64,000 nucleotides of DNA from an uncultured Collinsella sp. (lineage in GTDB: Bacteria > Actinomycetota > Coriobacteriia > Coriobacteriales > Coriobacteriaceae): the NCBI GenBank assembly GCA_900541025.1, contig UQIL01000008.1, positions 12,104-76,103 of the forward strand, given 5' to 3'. Both the position numbers and the translations under genes were made by a program. The notes under the pieces are model-generated. The model worked only from the letters and a program-made list of their open reading frames with translations, was not told the DNA's origin and made no database searches. Position 1 is the first letter of the stretch; each line of letters starts with the position of its first letter. Positions 16,581-26,352 of the stretch are shown here, piece by piece.

Positions 16581-18530
16581 CTAGAGCTCGCAGGCGACCT
16601 TGTAGCCATCGCCGATGGCGTCGCGAATGTTGCCGCACTTGTTGGCGTCACCCAGCACGTGGGTGGTAACGCCGGCTGCCGCCAGGTCGTCGGCCAGCTT
16701 GGTATTGGGACGATAGCCCATGGCAAGCACCAGTGTATCGGCACCGGTGATGGTGTGGACCTCGCCGTCCTTCTCGTAACTGATGGTGTCCTCGGTAATC
16801 TCGGTCACCTTGGCCTCGGTCAGCACGTGAACGCCCTTGGAGAGCATGCGCGTGATGAGCACCGCGCGACCGGCACCGCCCTCGTTAGCGGCGAGCGTCT
16901 TGGTCATCTCGATAACAGTGACATCGCGATTGGCCGGCGACAGGTCGTTGACCAGCGGGGCCAGGTAATCTGCCGCCTCGCAGCCAACGGTGCCGCCGCC
17001 CACAATGACGATCTTCTTGCCCGGGAAAGCCTTGCCACCCAGCAGGTCGTCAGCCGTCATAACCTGCTTAAAGCCCTGCATGAAAGCCGGAGCGATGGGC
17101 TCGGCGCCATAAGCCAGGACAACCTCGTAGCCCGCGTAGTCACGCTGAATGTCCTCGGCAGTAAGCTCGGTGCCAAATATGCACTTCACGCCCGCCTCGG
17201 CCAGACGACGGTACTGATACTTGATCACGCGGGTGAGCTCCTGCTTTGCCGGCGGAACAGCTGCGATGCGCATCTCGCCACCCGGCTCGTCCTGCTTGTC
17301 CACGAGCACCACGTTGTGGCCGCGCTTGGCGGCAATGTAGGCTGCCTCCATGCCCGCAGGACCAGCGCCCACAACCAGTACGTTCTTAGCCTCGGCGGCA
17401 GGCTCGTAGCCGGCCTCGTCGCGCTCCACGTCCGGGTTGACGGTGCAGGAGATGCGCTTGCCAAACATAATGCCGTTCAGGCAGCGCAGGCAGCCAATGC
17501 AGGGGCGGATGTCGTCGGCGTTGCCGGCAGCGGCCTTATTGCAGAACTCGGCATCGCACAGATTGGCGCGGCCCATCATGCAGATGTCGGCAGCGCCGTC
17601 CTCGATCAGCTCCTCGGCGATCCAGGCCTCGTTAATGCGGCCGACCGTGGCAACGGGAATGTTCACGTGCTTCTTAATCTCACGCGAGCAAGCGGCGTGC
17701 GAGGCCTGCTGGGTACCGGCGGCGGGAATTGCGGAGCCGCGCTTGATGGTGGTGCCGCCCGACACGTGAATCATGTCGACGCCGGCCTTCTCCAGGCGAC
17801 GCGAGACGTAAATCATGTCGTTGAGGGTCAGGCCGCCATCGGTGTACTCGTCGCCCGAGATACGAACGTCGATGATAAAGTCCTTGCCGCAGCGCTCGCG
17901 AATCTCGGCGATGACCTCGAGCAGGAAGCGCATGCGGGCGTCGAGCGAGCCACCGTACTCATCGGTACGCTTGTTGTAGAGCGGGGTCAAAAAGCCGCCG
18001 AGCATACCGTGGGCGTGCGCCGCATGGACTTCGACGCCATCGACGCCAGCCTTTTGCATGCGCACGGCAGCGTCGCCAAACTGGTGCGTGAGCTCGTGGA
18101 TCTCATCGACCGTGATGGGGCGCGGCGCCTCGCGGGCGTAAGACGGGCCCACAAAGGACGGAGCGATCAGGCGCGGCGTGCCCGGAATGTTAAAGGCCAT
18201 GTAGGCGGGGTGGAAGAGCTGCGGCATGATCTTGCAGCCATACTCGTGGACGGCCGCGGCGAGCTTTTCCCAGCCAGGGATAAACGTGTCATCGTAACAG
18301 CACATGTCACCCGGCAGATAGGTATAGGTGGGCTCGACCGTCACGACCTCGGTGATGATCAGGCCTACGCCGCCCTTGGCACGGGCACGGTAATGATCGA
18401 CCAAATCGTCGGTCACATATCCGTGATCGGCCAGGTTGGTAGATACCGGCGGCATAAAGACGCGGTTCTTGACCTCGGTCGTACCGACCTTGATCGGGCT
18501 AAAGAGCATCGGGTAGGCGGATGACTCCAT
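16581..18530 (-). CDS. FAD/FMN/4Fe-4S ene-reductase (2,4-dienoyl-CoA reductase / NADH:flavin oxidoreductase family)
   Basis: 649 residues. Residues 1-360 are an old-yellow-enzyme TIM barrel (LFSPIKVGTTEVKNRVFMPP, AGVDGVEVHAAHAHG). An iron-sulfur segment follows (CIGCLRC and RISC), then an FAD domain (VLVVGAGPAGMEAA) and an NAD domain (KIVIVGGGTVGCEAA). Such enzymes pass electrons from NADH through FAD and 4Fe-4S to FMN to reduce activated C=C bonds; gut relatives act on fatty enoyl-CoAs, bile acids, steroids or plant compounds, and the substrate is not predictable here. ATG at 18530 follows AAAGGAAG. Confidence 0.9.
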   Translation of the reverse strand: MESSAYPMLFSPIKVGTTEVKNRVFMPPVSTNLADHGYVTDDLVDHYRARAKGGVGLIITEVVTVEPTYTYLPGDMCCYDDTFIPGWEKLAAAVHEYGCKIMPQLFHPAYMAFNIPGTPRLIAPSFVGPSYAREAPRPITVDEIHELTHQFGDAAVRMQKAGVDGVEVHAAHAHGMLGGFLTPLYNKRTDEYGGSLDARMRFLLEVIAEIRERCGKDFIIDVRISGDEYTDGGLTLNDMIYVSRRLEKAGVDMIHVSGGTTIKRGSAIPAAGTQQASHAACSREIKKHVNIPVATVGRINEAWIAEELIEDGAADICMMGRANLCDAEFCNKAAAGNADDIRPCIGCLRCLNGIMFGKRISCTVNPDVERDEAGYEPAAEAKNVLVVGAGPAGMEAAYIAAKRGHNVVLVDKQDEPGGEMRIAAVPPAKQELTRVIKYQYRRLAEAGVKCIFGTELTAEDIQRDYAGYEVVLAYGAEPIAPAFMQGFKQVMTADDLLGGKAFPGKKIVIVGGGTVGCEAADYLAPLVNDLSPANRDVTVIEMTKTLAANEGGAGRAVLITRMLSKGVHVLTEAKVTEITEDTISYEKDGEVHTITGADTLVLAMGYRPNTKLADDLAAAGVTTHVLGDANKCGNIRDAIGDGYKVACEL

Positions 18531-18649
18531 ACAGGCTTCCTTTCGTTTGAGCCGCTCGGCGGCAGTTGCTAACACACCTATCGTATCAGTATCCGCCGCA
18601 TTCGCACTCGCTCGCACTCCCTACCTTCAATCCCGACCCTCACAAAAAA

Positions 18650-18714
18650 GTTGCGGTGAAATACGGAGTAGATGAGGCTTTTGACAGGCAAAACAGTCCG
18701 TATTCCACCGCAAC
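18650..18714. repeat. Long hairpin between the ene-reductase and kdpC
   Basis: 18-bp arms GTTGCGGTGAAATACGGA (18650-18667) and TCCGTATTCCACCGCAAC (18697-18714) with a single A/C (or G-U in RNA) departure and a 29-base loop. It sits 64 bases beyond the kdpC stop, so it may end the kdp transcript, though there is no clear T-run after it. Confidence 0.7.
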
Positions 18715-18778
18715 TGATGGGCGGGGTGGAATTGAGGGCTCAGATAGTCAGTCATGCCCTCATCCGCCACTCCCTCAC

Positions 18779-19369
18779 CTACAGCGCGCCGTCCAGCATA
18801 AGGTTCACCTTGAGCACGTTGACCGTGGGCTCGCCGAAGACGCCCAGGAATCGGTCCTTGGTGCACGCGGCGATGATCTCGCGCACCTCGCCTTCGCTCT
18901 TGCCCGTGGCCTTGGCAAGGCGCGGGACTTGGTACTCGGCGGCATCCGGAGAGATCTCCGGGTCGAGGCCGGACCCCGAACACGTCACCAGGTCGACGGG
19001 CACAGCGTCCATATCGGCATCGGGGTTGGCGGCGCGGATCTTCTTCACGCGCGCATCTATCAGCTGCCGATACTCCTCACTCGCCGGGGACAGGTTGGAC
19101 GGGGCACCATACGCCATGAGCTCGCCGTCTTCGCCTTCGACAATTGACACGTTCTGGATACGACCCCACATGTGGGCTTCGTCATCGAAGTTCTGGCCGA
19201 TGAGCTCGGAACCCACAACCTTGCCGTCGACCGTAATAAGCGATCCGTTCGCCTGGTACGGAAACGCAAGCTGCGCGACGCCAGTCACCACGAGCGTGTA
19301 TCCCAGGCCGCAGACGATGGTAAACAGCGCGAACACGCCAAGTGCGCGCGATGCGATACCTTTGAACAT
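18779..19369 (-). CDS. kdpC: Potassium-transporting ATPase subunit KdpC
   Basis: 196 residues with one N-terminal membrane span (about 8-32) and an external domain containing GSELIGQNF, SGSGLDPEISPDAAEYQVPRL and VNVLKVNLMLDG, the standard KdpC blocks. It stabilises the KdpFABC K+ pump. Last gene of the minus-strand kdpFABC operon, 12 bases after kdpB. Confidence 0.97.
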   Translation of the reverse strand: MFKGIASRALGVFALFTIVCGLGYTLVVTGVAQLAFPYQANGSLITVDGKVVGSELIGQNFDDEAHMWGRIQNVSIVEGEDGELMAYGAPSNLSPASEEYRQLIDARVKKIRAANPDADMDAVPVDLVTCSGSGLDPEISPDAAEYQVPRLAKATGKSEGEVREIIAACTKDRFLGVFGEPTVNVLKVNLMLDGAL

Positions 19370-19381
19370 ACAAACCTCCGT

Positions 19382-21442
19382 CTACATCATGCCAATGCCG
19401 AACAAGGCCAGCAGCATGTCGATAATCTTGATGAATACGAACGGCGCCACGATACCGCCCAGACCCCACACCAGCAGGTTGTGGGTCAGCAGCTGGCCGG
19501 ATGAAAGCTCGCGGTACTTCACGCCTTTCAGGGCGGCAGGAATCAGCGCGACGATGACCAGCGCGTTGTAGATAATGGCGGACAGCACGGCAGTCAACGG
19601 GCTGGTGAGCCCCAGGATGTTGAGGGCGTCCAACCCGGGGTAGATCGGCGAGAACAGGGCCGGGATGATAGCGAAGTACTTCGCCATGTCGTTGGCGACC
19701 GAGAAGGTCGTAAGCGAACCGCGGGTCATGAGCAGCTGCTTGCCGATACGCACGACCTCGATGAGCTTGGTGGGGCTGGAGTCGAGGTCGACCATGTTGC
19801 CGGCCTCCTTGGCAGCCTGGGTGCCCGTGTTCATGGCCACGGCGACATCCGCCTGCGCCAGCGCCGGCGCGTCGTTGGTGCCGTCGCCGGTCATGGCGAC
19901 CAGGTGGCCCTCACGCTGGAACTCGCGGATCTTCTCGAGCTTGCCCTCAGGGGTGGCCTCGGCCAGGAAGTCGTCAACGCCGGCCTCGGCGGCGATTGCC
20001 GCGGCGGTGAGTGGGTTGTCGCCCGTCACCATGATGGTCTTGATGCCCATCTTGCGCAGGTCGGCGAACTTCTCCTTAACGCCGGACTTGATGATGTCCT
20101 TGAGGTACACAACGCCCAGCACGCGGCAGTTCTTGGTCACGACCAGCGGGGTGCCGCCGGCCTTGGCGATGCGCTCGACGGCCTCGTCGCACTCCTGGGA
20201 GAACACGCCGCCGGCTGCCTCCACATAGGTGCGCACGGAATCGGCAGCGCCCTTGCGGATCTCATTGCCCTCGTAGTTCACACCGGACATGCGGGTCGCC
20301 GCGGTGAAGGGGATGAACTCCATACCCTTATCCTCGAGTGTGCGGCCGCGCAGACCGAACTGCTCCTTGGCGAGCACGACGATGGAACGGCCTTCGGGGG
20401 TCTCGTCGGCCAGCGAGGAAAGCTGGGCGGCATCGGCCAGCTCCGCGGGATCGATGCCGTCGACCGGGATGAACTCGGCGGCTTGGCGGTTACCCAGGGT
20501 GATGGTGCCGGTCTTGTCGAGCATGAGGATGTCGACGTCGCCGGCGGCCTCGATGGCGCGGCCGGACATGGCCAGCACGTTGGCCTCGTTCAGACGGCTC
20601 ATGCCGGCGATGCCGATGGCGGAAAGAAGGGCGCCGATGGTAGTAGGAGCCAGGCACACGAGCAGCGCCACGAGCGTGGTCACGGCCGTGGGGTTGTCCA
20701 TGTCGTTAAGACCGACCGAGAAGCAGGAGTAACAATACAGGGCCAGCGTGACCAGGATAAAGACGATGGAGAGGGCCACCAGGAAGATCTCCAGAGCGAT
20801 CTCGTTAGGGGTCTTCTTGCGCGCGGCACCCTCGACCATCGCAATCATCTTGTCCAGGAAGCTCTGGCCGGGCTCACTGGAGATCTTGACGATGATCCAG
20901 TCGGACAGCACCGTGGTACCGCCGGTAACGGCAGAGCGGTCGCCGCCGGCCTCGCGGACCACGGGGGCGGACTCGCCGGTGATGGCGGACTCGTCAACGG
21001 AAGCAGCGCCCTCGATGACGTCGCCGTCGCCGGGAATCTGCTCGCCGGCGCGTACGATCACCAGGTCGCCGCGCGTGAGCTCGGTGCCGGGAACGACGGT
21101 GAAGTGCTCCTTGTCCTCAACGGACTCGATGCGATGGGCCTCGACATCCTTCTTGGCCGCACGCAGGGAATCGGCCTGGGCTTTACCGCGGCCCTCGGCA
21201 AGCGCCTCGGCGAAGTTCGAGAACAGGTCGGTAAGCCACAGGATGACCGCGATGGCGACCACATAGTAGGTGGGCACACCCGCGTCCTGCACACCGAAAA
21301 TGGAAGCGACGGCCAGGACGGAGGTCATGGCGGCGGAAAGCCACACCAGGAACATGACCGGGTTTTGAATCTGGACGCGAGGATCCAGCTTGGCAAACGA
21401 GTCGCGGACCGCGCGGCCCATCATGTCTTTTTGCATAGTCAT
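19382..21442 (-). CDS. kdpB: Potassium-transporting ATPase ATP-binding subunit KdpB
   Basis: 686 residues, a P-type ATPase. The phosphorylated Asp lies in LDKTGTITLGN, the actuator loop in SAITGESAPV and the hinge in MTGDGTNDAPAL. Membrane segments flank these domains. It powers K+ uptake by KdpA at low external potassium. ATG at 21442 is ten bases after GGAGGG; an upstream TTG would consume that site. It starts 16 bases after the kdpA stop. Confidence 0.98.
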   Translation of the reverse strand: MTMQKDMMGRAVRDSFAKLDPRVQIQNPVMFLVWLSAAMTSVLAVASIFGVQDAGVPTYYVVAIAVILWLTDLFSNFAEALAEGRGKAQADSLRAAKKDVEAHRIESVEDKEHFTVVPGTELTRGDLVIVRAGEQIPGDGDVIEGAASVDESAITGESAPVVREAGGDRSAVTGGTTVLSDWIIVKISSEPGQSFLDKMIAMVEGAARKKTPNEIALEIFLVALSIVFILVTLALYCYSCFSVGLNDMDNPTAVTTLVALLVCLAPTTIGALLSAIGIAGMSRLNEANVLAMSGRAIEAAGDVDILMLDKTGTITLGNRQAAEFIPVDGIDPAELADAAQLSSLADETPEGRSIVVLAKEQFGLRGRTLEDKGMEFIPFTAATRMSGVNYEGNEIRKGAADSVRTYVEAAGGVFSQECDEAVERIAKAGGTPLVVTKNCRVLGVVYLKDIIKSGVKEKFADLRKMGIKTIMVTGDNPLTAAAIAAEAGVDDFLAEATPEGKLEKIREFQREGHLVAMTGDGTNDAPALAQADVAVAMNTGTQAAKEAGNMVDLDSSPTKLIEVVRIGKQLLMTRGSLTTFSVANDMAKYFAIIPALFSPIYPGLDALNILGLTSPLTAVLSAIIYNALVIVALIPAALKGVKYRELSSGQLLTHNLLVWGLGGIVAPFVFIKIIDMLLALFGIGMM

Positions 21443-21458
21443 AAATCTGCGCCCTCCT

Positions 21459-23282
21459 TTACGCAATCATCTGGAAGAACTCGGCAACGGGGCCAAGCGC
21501 CAGGGCCGGGAAGAAGCTCAGGGCACCGATCAGCAGAACGATGAACACGAGCAGGAATACGAACATGCCGTTGGTGGTAGACAGGGTACCGGCGCTCTCG
21601 GCGACCTTGCCCTTCTTGGCCAGCGAGCCGGCGATAGCCAGCGTACCGATGATAGGCATGAAGCGGGCGAACAGCATCTCGAGGCCGAGCATGACGTTGA
21701 TCCAGGGAATGTTGCAGTTCATGCCTGCAAACGCCGAGCCGTTGTTGCCGCCGCATGAGGTGAAGGCATACAGCGCCTCGGAGAAGCCGTGCGCGCCACC
21801 ATTGTTGAGCTGGTCGGCAAGACCGGGCACCATGCAGGCGATGGCCGAGCACACCAGAATGGCAAACGGAGTTGCCAAGCACAGGACAACTGCCCAGCGC
21901 ATCTCGCCCGGCTCGATCTTCTTGCCCAGGAACTCAGGCGTGCGTCCGACCATGAGGCCGGCGATGAACACTGTGAGGATGGCGAAGCCGATCATGCCGT
22001 ACAGGCCGCAGCCCACGCCGCCGAAGACGACCTCGCCCAGAGCAATCTGGAGCATCTGGACAAAACCGCCCAGCGGGGTGTAGGAGTCGTGCATGGAGTT
22101 AACCGAGCCGTTGGAAGCAGCCGTCGTGAAAGCGGACCAGGTAGAAGAGGAGGCGATACCGAAACGGCTCTCCTTGCCCTCCATGTTGCCGCCGGCCTGG
22201 CCGTCGGTCATCTCGATATTGACCGCTCCGCCATCGGCCAGCTGCGGGGTGCCCGCATGCTCGTTGACGGCGATGATGCCGGTGAAGATCACCAGCAGGA
22301 TGAACATGGCGGCAAAGATGGCCTTGCCCTGCTTGGTGTTCTTGACGCCGATACCGAAGGCGAAGCAACAGGCGGCCGGGATCAGCAGCAGGCTGGTCAT
22401 CTCGATGATGTTGGTGAAGGCACTGGGGTTCTCATACGGATGGGCGGAGTTCACGCCGAAGAAGCCGCCGCCGTTGGTGCCGGACTGCTTGATGGCGACC
22501 TGAGGAGCCGCGGGACCCTGGGGCAGGAACTGCTCGGTGACCACGCGCGCGCCCTCGACAACCTTGCCGTCGACCTTGACCGTGTCGCCCTCAATCTGGG
22601 CGCCGTCGATGGCGCTCCAGTCGCCGTCTGCATTAGGCTGAACAGCGACGGGTTCTACGAGCTCAGCCTTCTGAGCCGGCTGGAAGTTGGAGATGACGCC
22701 ACCGGCAGCCAGGCAGATGCCGAACACGAGGTTCAGCGGGATGAGCACATACAGGACGGTGCGGGTGAGGTCGACCCAGAAGGAACCCAGACCCTGCTCC
22801 TTGACCTGACGGAAGCCGCGGATCAGCGCGAACATGACCGCGATACCGGTGCCAGCGGAAACGAAGTTCTGCACAGTGAGACCCATGAACTGCACAAGGT
22901 AGGACAGGGTGGTCTCACCGGAGTAGGACTGCCAGTTGGTGTTGGTTATGAAGGAAGCAGCCGTATTGAACGACAGGTCCCATGACACACCCGGCAGGTG
23001 CTGGGGATTGCCTGGCAAGAAGGACTGAAGCGCCTGGAGTGCCACAAGAGTCACGAGGCCGATCCCCGAAAAGACCAGCACGCTCGCCAGATAGCGCCTA
23101 CACCCCATCTGTTCTGCCGCGTCGATGCGAAGCAGACGATAGACGCCACGCTCCACAGGAGCAATCACAGGCGACAGGAACGTATGCTCACCATCCATGA
23201 TATGGGCCATGAACCGACCGAGCGGAACGGCCAGGACGACGAGTACGGCAAAGTACAAGATGTACTGAATCGCAGCGTCCAT
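21459..23282 (-). CDS. kdpA: Potassium-transporting ATPase potassium-binding subunit KdpA
   Basis: 607 residues, about ten membrane segments in four selectivity-filter repeats, e.g. NTNWQSYSGETT and TSCGGNNGSAFAG. A long external loop (about 170-260) is normal for the subunit. It binds and conducts K+ in the KdpFABC complex. It starts three bases after the small kdpF gene. Confidence 0.98.
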   Translation of the reverse strand: MDAAIQYILYFAVLVVLAVPLGRFMAHIMDGEHTFLSPVIAPVERGVYRLLRIDAAEQMGCRRYLASVLVFSGIGLVTLVALQALQSFLPGNPQHLPGVSWDLSFNTAASFITNTNWQSYSGETTLSYLVQFMGLTVQNFVSAGTGIAVMFALIRGFRQVKEQGLGSFWVDLTRTVLYVLIPLNLVFGICLAAGGVISNFQPAQKAELVEPVAVQPNADGDWSAIDGAQIEGDTVKVDGKVVEGARVVTEQFLPQGPAAPQVAIKQSGTNGGGFFGVNSAHPYENPSAFTNIIEMTSLLLIPAACCFAFGIGVKNTKQGKAIFAAMFILLVIFTGIIAVNEHAGTPQLADGGAVNIEMTDGQAGGNMEGKESRFGIASSSTWSAFTTAASNGSVNSMHDSYTPLGGFVQMLQIALGEVVFGGVGCGLYGMIGFAILTVFIAGLMVGRTPEFLGKKIEPGEMRWAVVLCLATPFAILVCSAIACMVPGLADQLNNGGAHGFSEALYAFTSCGGNNGSAFAGMNCNIPWINVMLGLEMLFARFMPIIGTLAIAGSLAKKGKVAESAGTLSTTNGMFVFLLVFIVLLIGALSFFPALALGPVAEFFQMIA

Positions 23283-23285
23283 AGT

Positions 23286-23372
23286 TTACGAATCACTCCT
23301 CATCAGAATGTAGATGTAATAGATAAGAAGTCCAATGCAGACGACTCCGATGATGGGAATGAGGATGTCCAT
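23286..23372 (-). CDS. kdpF: KdpF-like small membrane subunit
   Basis: 28 residues, MDILIPIIGVVCIGLLIYYI then YILMRSDS: one hydrophobic helix of the size and place expected for KdpF, the lipid-like stabiliser of the complex. ATG at 23372 follows AAAGGGGCGG, and the stop is three bases before kdpA. Too short for routine gene calling. Identity rests on operon position and hydrophobicity, as KdpF sequences are poorly conserved. Confidence 0.8.
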   Translation of the reverse strand: MDILIPIIGVVCIGLLIYYIYILMRSDS

Positions 23373-23487
23373 TTACCGCCCCTTTCACACGCGGTCCGAT
23401 GTCTCGGACGCCCGCTCTCGCAGGCGCCTGGGGACAGTAAACGCTTCTAGGGATTAAAGAGGCGTGAGGGCCGGGGCTCACGTCCTT

Positions 23488-23505
23488 AAGATGCCGTAAA
23501 GATGC
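23488..23505. promoter_or_regulatory. Candidate KdpE-binding direct repeat in the divergent kdp promoter region
   Basis: AAGATGC at 23488-23494 and again at 23499-23505, spaced 11 bp start to start, as OmpR-family dimers bind tandem half-sites. It lies 116 bases upstream of kdpF and 112 upstream of kdpD, between the divergent operons. The repeat is seen; KdpE binding is inferred. No c-di-AMP riboswitch fold was recognised in 23373-23616. Confidence 0.5.
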
Positions 23506-23616
23506 AGGTAGAAAGCACTATTGCGACTGCAGTGCGCCTATACTCGACCTCGCGAGCATACAGTGGCGTCCTCACCGCGTATGCACGCATGGACAACGCT
23601 TCAGAAAGGCTACGCT

Positions 23617-26352
23617 ATGCAGCGCAACGCATCGGACACTCGCGTCAATCCAGACCTCATCCTCAAGGCAATTGAGAAAGACGAGGTCGCCGATGACGCT
23701 CGAACCAGCCGGGGACACCTCAAGATTTTCTTTGGCTACGCTGCTGGCGCAGGCAAAACCTATGCGATGCTTCAAGCCGCCCACGCCGCCAAGCGGCGAG
23801 GTGTCGACGTCGTCGCGGGATACATCGAGCCGCACGAACGTCCGGCAACTGCCCATCTTGCACAAGGGCTTGAGAACGTGCCCTGTAAACTCATCGAGCA
23901 CAACGGCATTGCGCTCAGCGAGTTCGATCTAGATGCGGCTATCGAACGCGCCCCTCAGCTCATCCTTGTCGACGAGCTCGCCCATACGAATGCGCCGGGG
24001 TCTCGCCACGACAAACGCTATCAAGACGTCGAGGAACTTCTACATGCGGGCATCGACGTCTATACGACCGTGAACGTTCAGCATATCGAAAGCCTAAACG
24101 ACATGGTTGCATCCATCACCGGCGTTGTCGTGAGCGAACGAATCCCCGACCGTATCTTCGATGATGCCGACCAGGTCGAGCTCGTCGACATAGAGCCCGA
24201 AGACCTACTTGAGCGCCTTCGCGCCGGCCTCGTCTACCGTCCCGCACAAGCCGACCGAGCGCAACAGCATTTTTTTACCGTCGAGAACCTCACCGCACTC
24301 CGAGAAATCGCACTGCGCCGCTGCGCCGATCGCACCGGCCACCTCACAGACGCCGCACGCGTGCTGGGAAACCGTGACTACTACACCAAGGAGCGTATCT
24401 TAGTCTGTGTCTCCCCGGCGCCGACCAATCCCCGCATCGTCCGTGCCGCCGCACGCATGGCGAAAGCGTTTCGCAGCGAGCTCGTCGCCCTGTTCGTAGA
24501 GAGCCCGCGCACGCAAGCCATGAGCGATGATGAGCGCGCCAAGCTTGCAGCCAATATCGCCCTAGCCGAGCAGCTCGGAGCACATATGGAAACCGTCTAT
24601 GGCGACGACGTCGCGTTTCAGATCTCCGAGTTCGCGCGCCTGTCGGGTATTTCGAAGATCGTCATGGGGCGCACGGGCGAGCGCAGCAGCGTCCGTCAGG
24701 CCCTCTTTGGCCGCAAATCTCTCGTAGAACAGCTCATAACATTCGCCCCGAACCTCGACATTTACATCATTCCAGACCAGTCGACTCCGCCCTCCCGGCC
24801 CAAAGGACGCCGCCGTGTGCTCGCCCTGCAGCCGCCCAGCAGCCGAAACGTGCTTCGCACGCTGGCCCTCTCTCTTGTCGCAACGGCGATCGGCACGGCT
24901 TTCCGCCATCTGGGATTTGCCGATTCCAGCATCATATCCCTCTATATCCTCACGGCCCTGCTGACCGCCGTCACCACGACGGGGCGTATCTGCACGATCG
25001 TATCGAGCGTGCTCTCTGTAGTGCTTTACAACTTCTGCTTCGTCACGCCTCTGTTTTCGCTCGCCAGCTACGACCGAAGCTATCTGGTCACGTTCGGCAT
25101 CATGTTCGCTACCGCTATGGTCGCCGGCGAGTTAACTGCGCGCATCGCCGACAACGCCCGTACCTCCGCCGAGAACGCATTCAAAACGCGCGTACTCCTC
25201 GAAACGAACCAGCTCTTGCAGCAAGCCCATAGCGCGGAGGAGTGCGCCCGCGTCGCCATGAACCAACTCGTCAAACTGCTAAAACTCGACGTGGTCTTCT
25301 ACCCCGCCGAACACGGCACGCTCGGCAAGGCGCTCTATGAGTCCGCTGGCACCGAAAACCGATCCGCGTCGCTGCTCACCGACTACGAGCGCGCCGTTGC
25401 AACCTGGACCTACACCAACAACAAGCGCGCGGGCGCAAGCACGCGGACCCTGCCTGAGGCGCGCTGTCTCTACCTCGCGGTTCGCACCGGCGACAAGGTA
25501 TTCGGTGTCATCGGCATCGCCCTGGAGGGGCGCGAGATCGAAGCCTTCGAGCATTCGATCGTCCTATCTATCGTAGGCGAATGCGCCTTGGCGCTCGAAA
25601 GCGACCGGGCGGCGAAAGAGCGCGAAGAGGCTGCGGTTTTGGCGAAAAACGAGCAGCTGCGCGCCAACCTTTTGCGCTCCATCGGCCACGATTTGAGGAC
25701 ACCCCTCACGGCTATATCCGGATCTGCGGCAATCCTTCGGAAGAGCGACGAGAAGCTCAGCCTCGAACAACGCTGCGATCTTGCCGATGCCATCTACGAC
25801 GACTCCCTCTGGCTTATCGATACCGTGGAAAACCTCCTCGCCATCACACGCGTCGAGGACGGCACCATTCGCCTCAACTTAACATCCGAGCTCATCGACG
25901 AGGTCATCGAGGCCGCCCTCAGCCATGTCGCCCAAGCATCGCATGGACGTGCCGTCACCATCGAGCACACTGACGACATCCTGCTGGTACGCATCGACGT
26001 CCATCTCATCATGCAGGTGCTTACGAATCTCATCATGAACGCCTTCAAATACACGCCCGAGGACTCGACTGTCACCATTAGCGCACGTCGCGAGGGTGAG
26101 CTCATCGTGGTGGACGTCGCAGACGATGGGCCGGGTGTAGCAGACTGCGACAAGCCTCATATCTTTGAGCGCTTCTTCACCTCAAGCAATACGCGGCCCG
26201 TGGATTCGCGTCGAAGCATCGGCCTTGGGCTGTCGCTCTGCCGCTCCATCGTGGAGGCGCATGGCGGCGTCATCGAAGTTCGCGACAACCACCCCCATGG
26301 GGCCGTCTTCCGTTTTACCCTGCCTGCCGAGGAGATTGAGATTCATGAATAA
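23617..26352 (+). CDS. kdpD: Potassium sensor histidine kinase KdpD
   Basis: 911 residues: N-terminal KdpD domain (about 30-240) with Walker A YAAGAGKTYAML, universal-stress-protein domain (about 255-375), four membrane segments (about 410-515), a GAF-like region, then HisKA with the phosphorylated His in SIGHDLRTPLTA and an ATPase domain (NLIMNAFKYTP, DDGPGV, GLGLSLCRSIV). It senses K+ limitation and turgor and phosphorylates KdpE. ATG at 23617 follows AGAAAGG. It is divergent from kdpFABC and overlaps kdpE by eight bases. Confidence 0.97.
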   Translation: MQRNASDTRVNPDLILKAIEKDEVADDARTSRGHLKIFFGYAAGAGKTYAMLQAAHAAKRRGVDVVAGYIEPHERPATAHLAQGLENVPCKLIEHNGIALSEFDLDAAIERAPQLILVDELAHTNAPGSRHDKRYQDVEELLHAGIDVYTTVNVQHIESLNDMVASITGVVVSERIPDRIFDDADQVELVDIEPEDLLERLRAGLVYRPAQADRAQQHFFTVENLTALREIALRRCADRTGHLTDAARVLGNRDYYTKERILVCVSPAPTNPRIVRAAARMAKAFRSELVALFVESPRTQAMSDDERAKLAANIALAEQLGAHMETVYGDDVAFQISEFARLSGISKIVMGRTGERSSVRQALFGRKSLVEQLITFAPNLDIYIIPDQSTPPSRPKGRRRVLALQPPSSRNVLRTLALSLVATAIGTAFRHLGFADSSIISLYILTALLTAVTTTGRICTIVSSVLSVVLYNFCFVTPLFSLASYDRSYLVTFGIMFATAMVAGELTARIADNARTSAENAFKTRVLLETNQLLQQAHSAEECARVAMNQLVKLLKLDVVFYPAEHGTLGKALYESAGTENRSASLLTDYERAVATWTYTNNKRAGASTRTLPEARCLYLAVRTGDKVFGVIGIALEGREIEAFEHSIVLSIVGECALALESDRAAKEREEAAVLAKNEQLRANLLRSIGHDLRTPLTAISGSAAILRKSDEKLSLEQRCDLADAIYDDSLWLIDTVENLLAITRVEDGTIRLNLTSELIDEVIEAALSHVAQASHGRAVTIEHTDDILLVRIDVHLIMQVLTNLIMNAFKYTPEDSTVTISARREGELIVVDVADDGPGVADCDKPHIFERFFTSSNTRPVDSRRSIGLGLSLCRSIVEAHGGVIEVRDNHPHGAVFRFTLPAEEIEIHE

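Noticed and set aside
23373..23616. c-di-AMP (ydaO) riboswitch before kdpFABC
   Set aside because: The leader is short and I could not find the conserved ydaO core; only a small hairpin and the AAGATGC repeat are visible.
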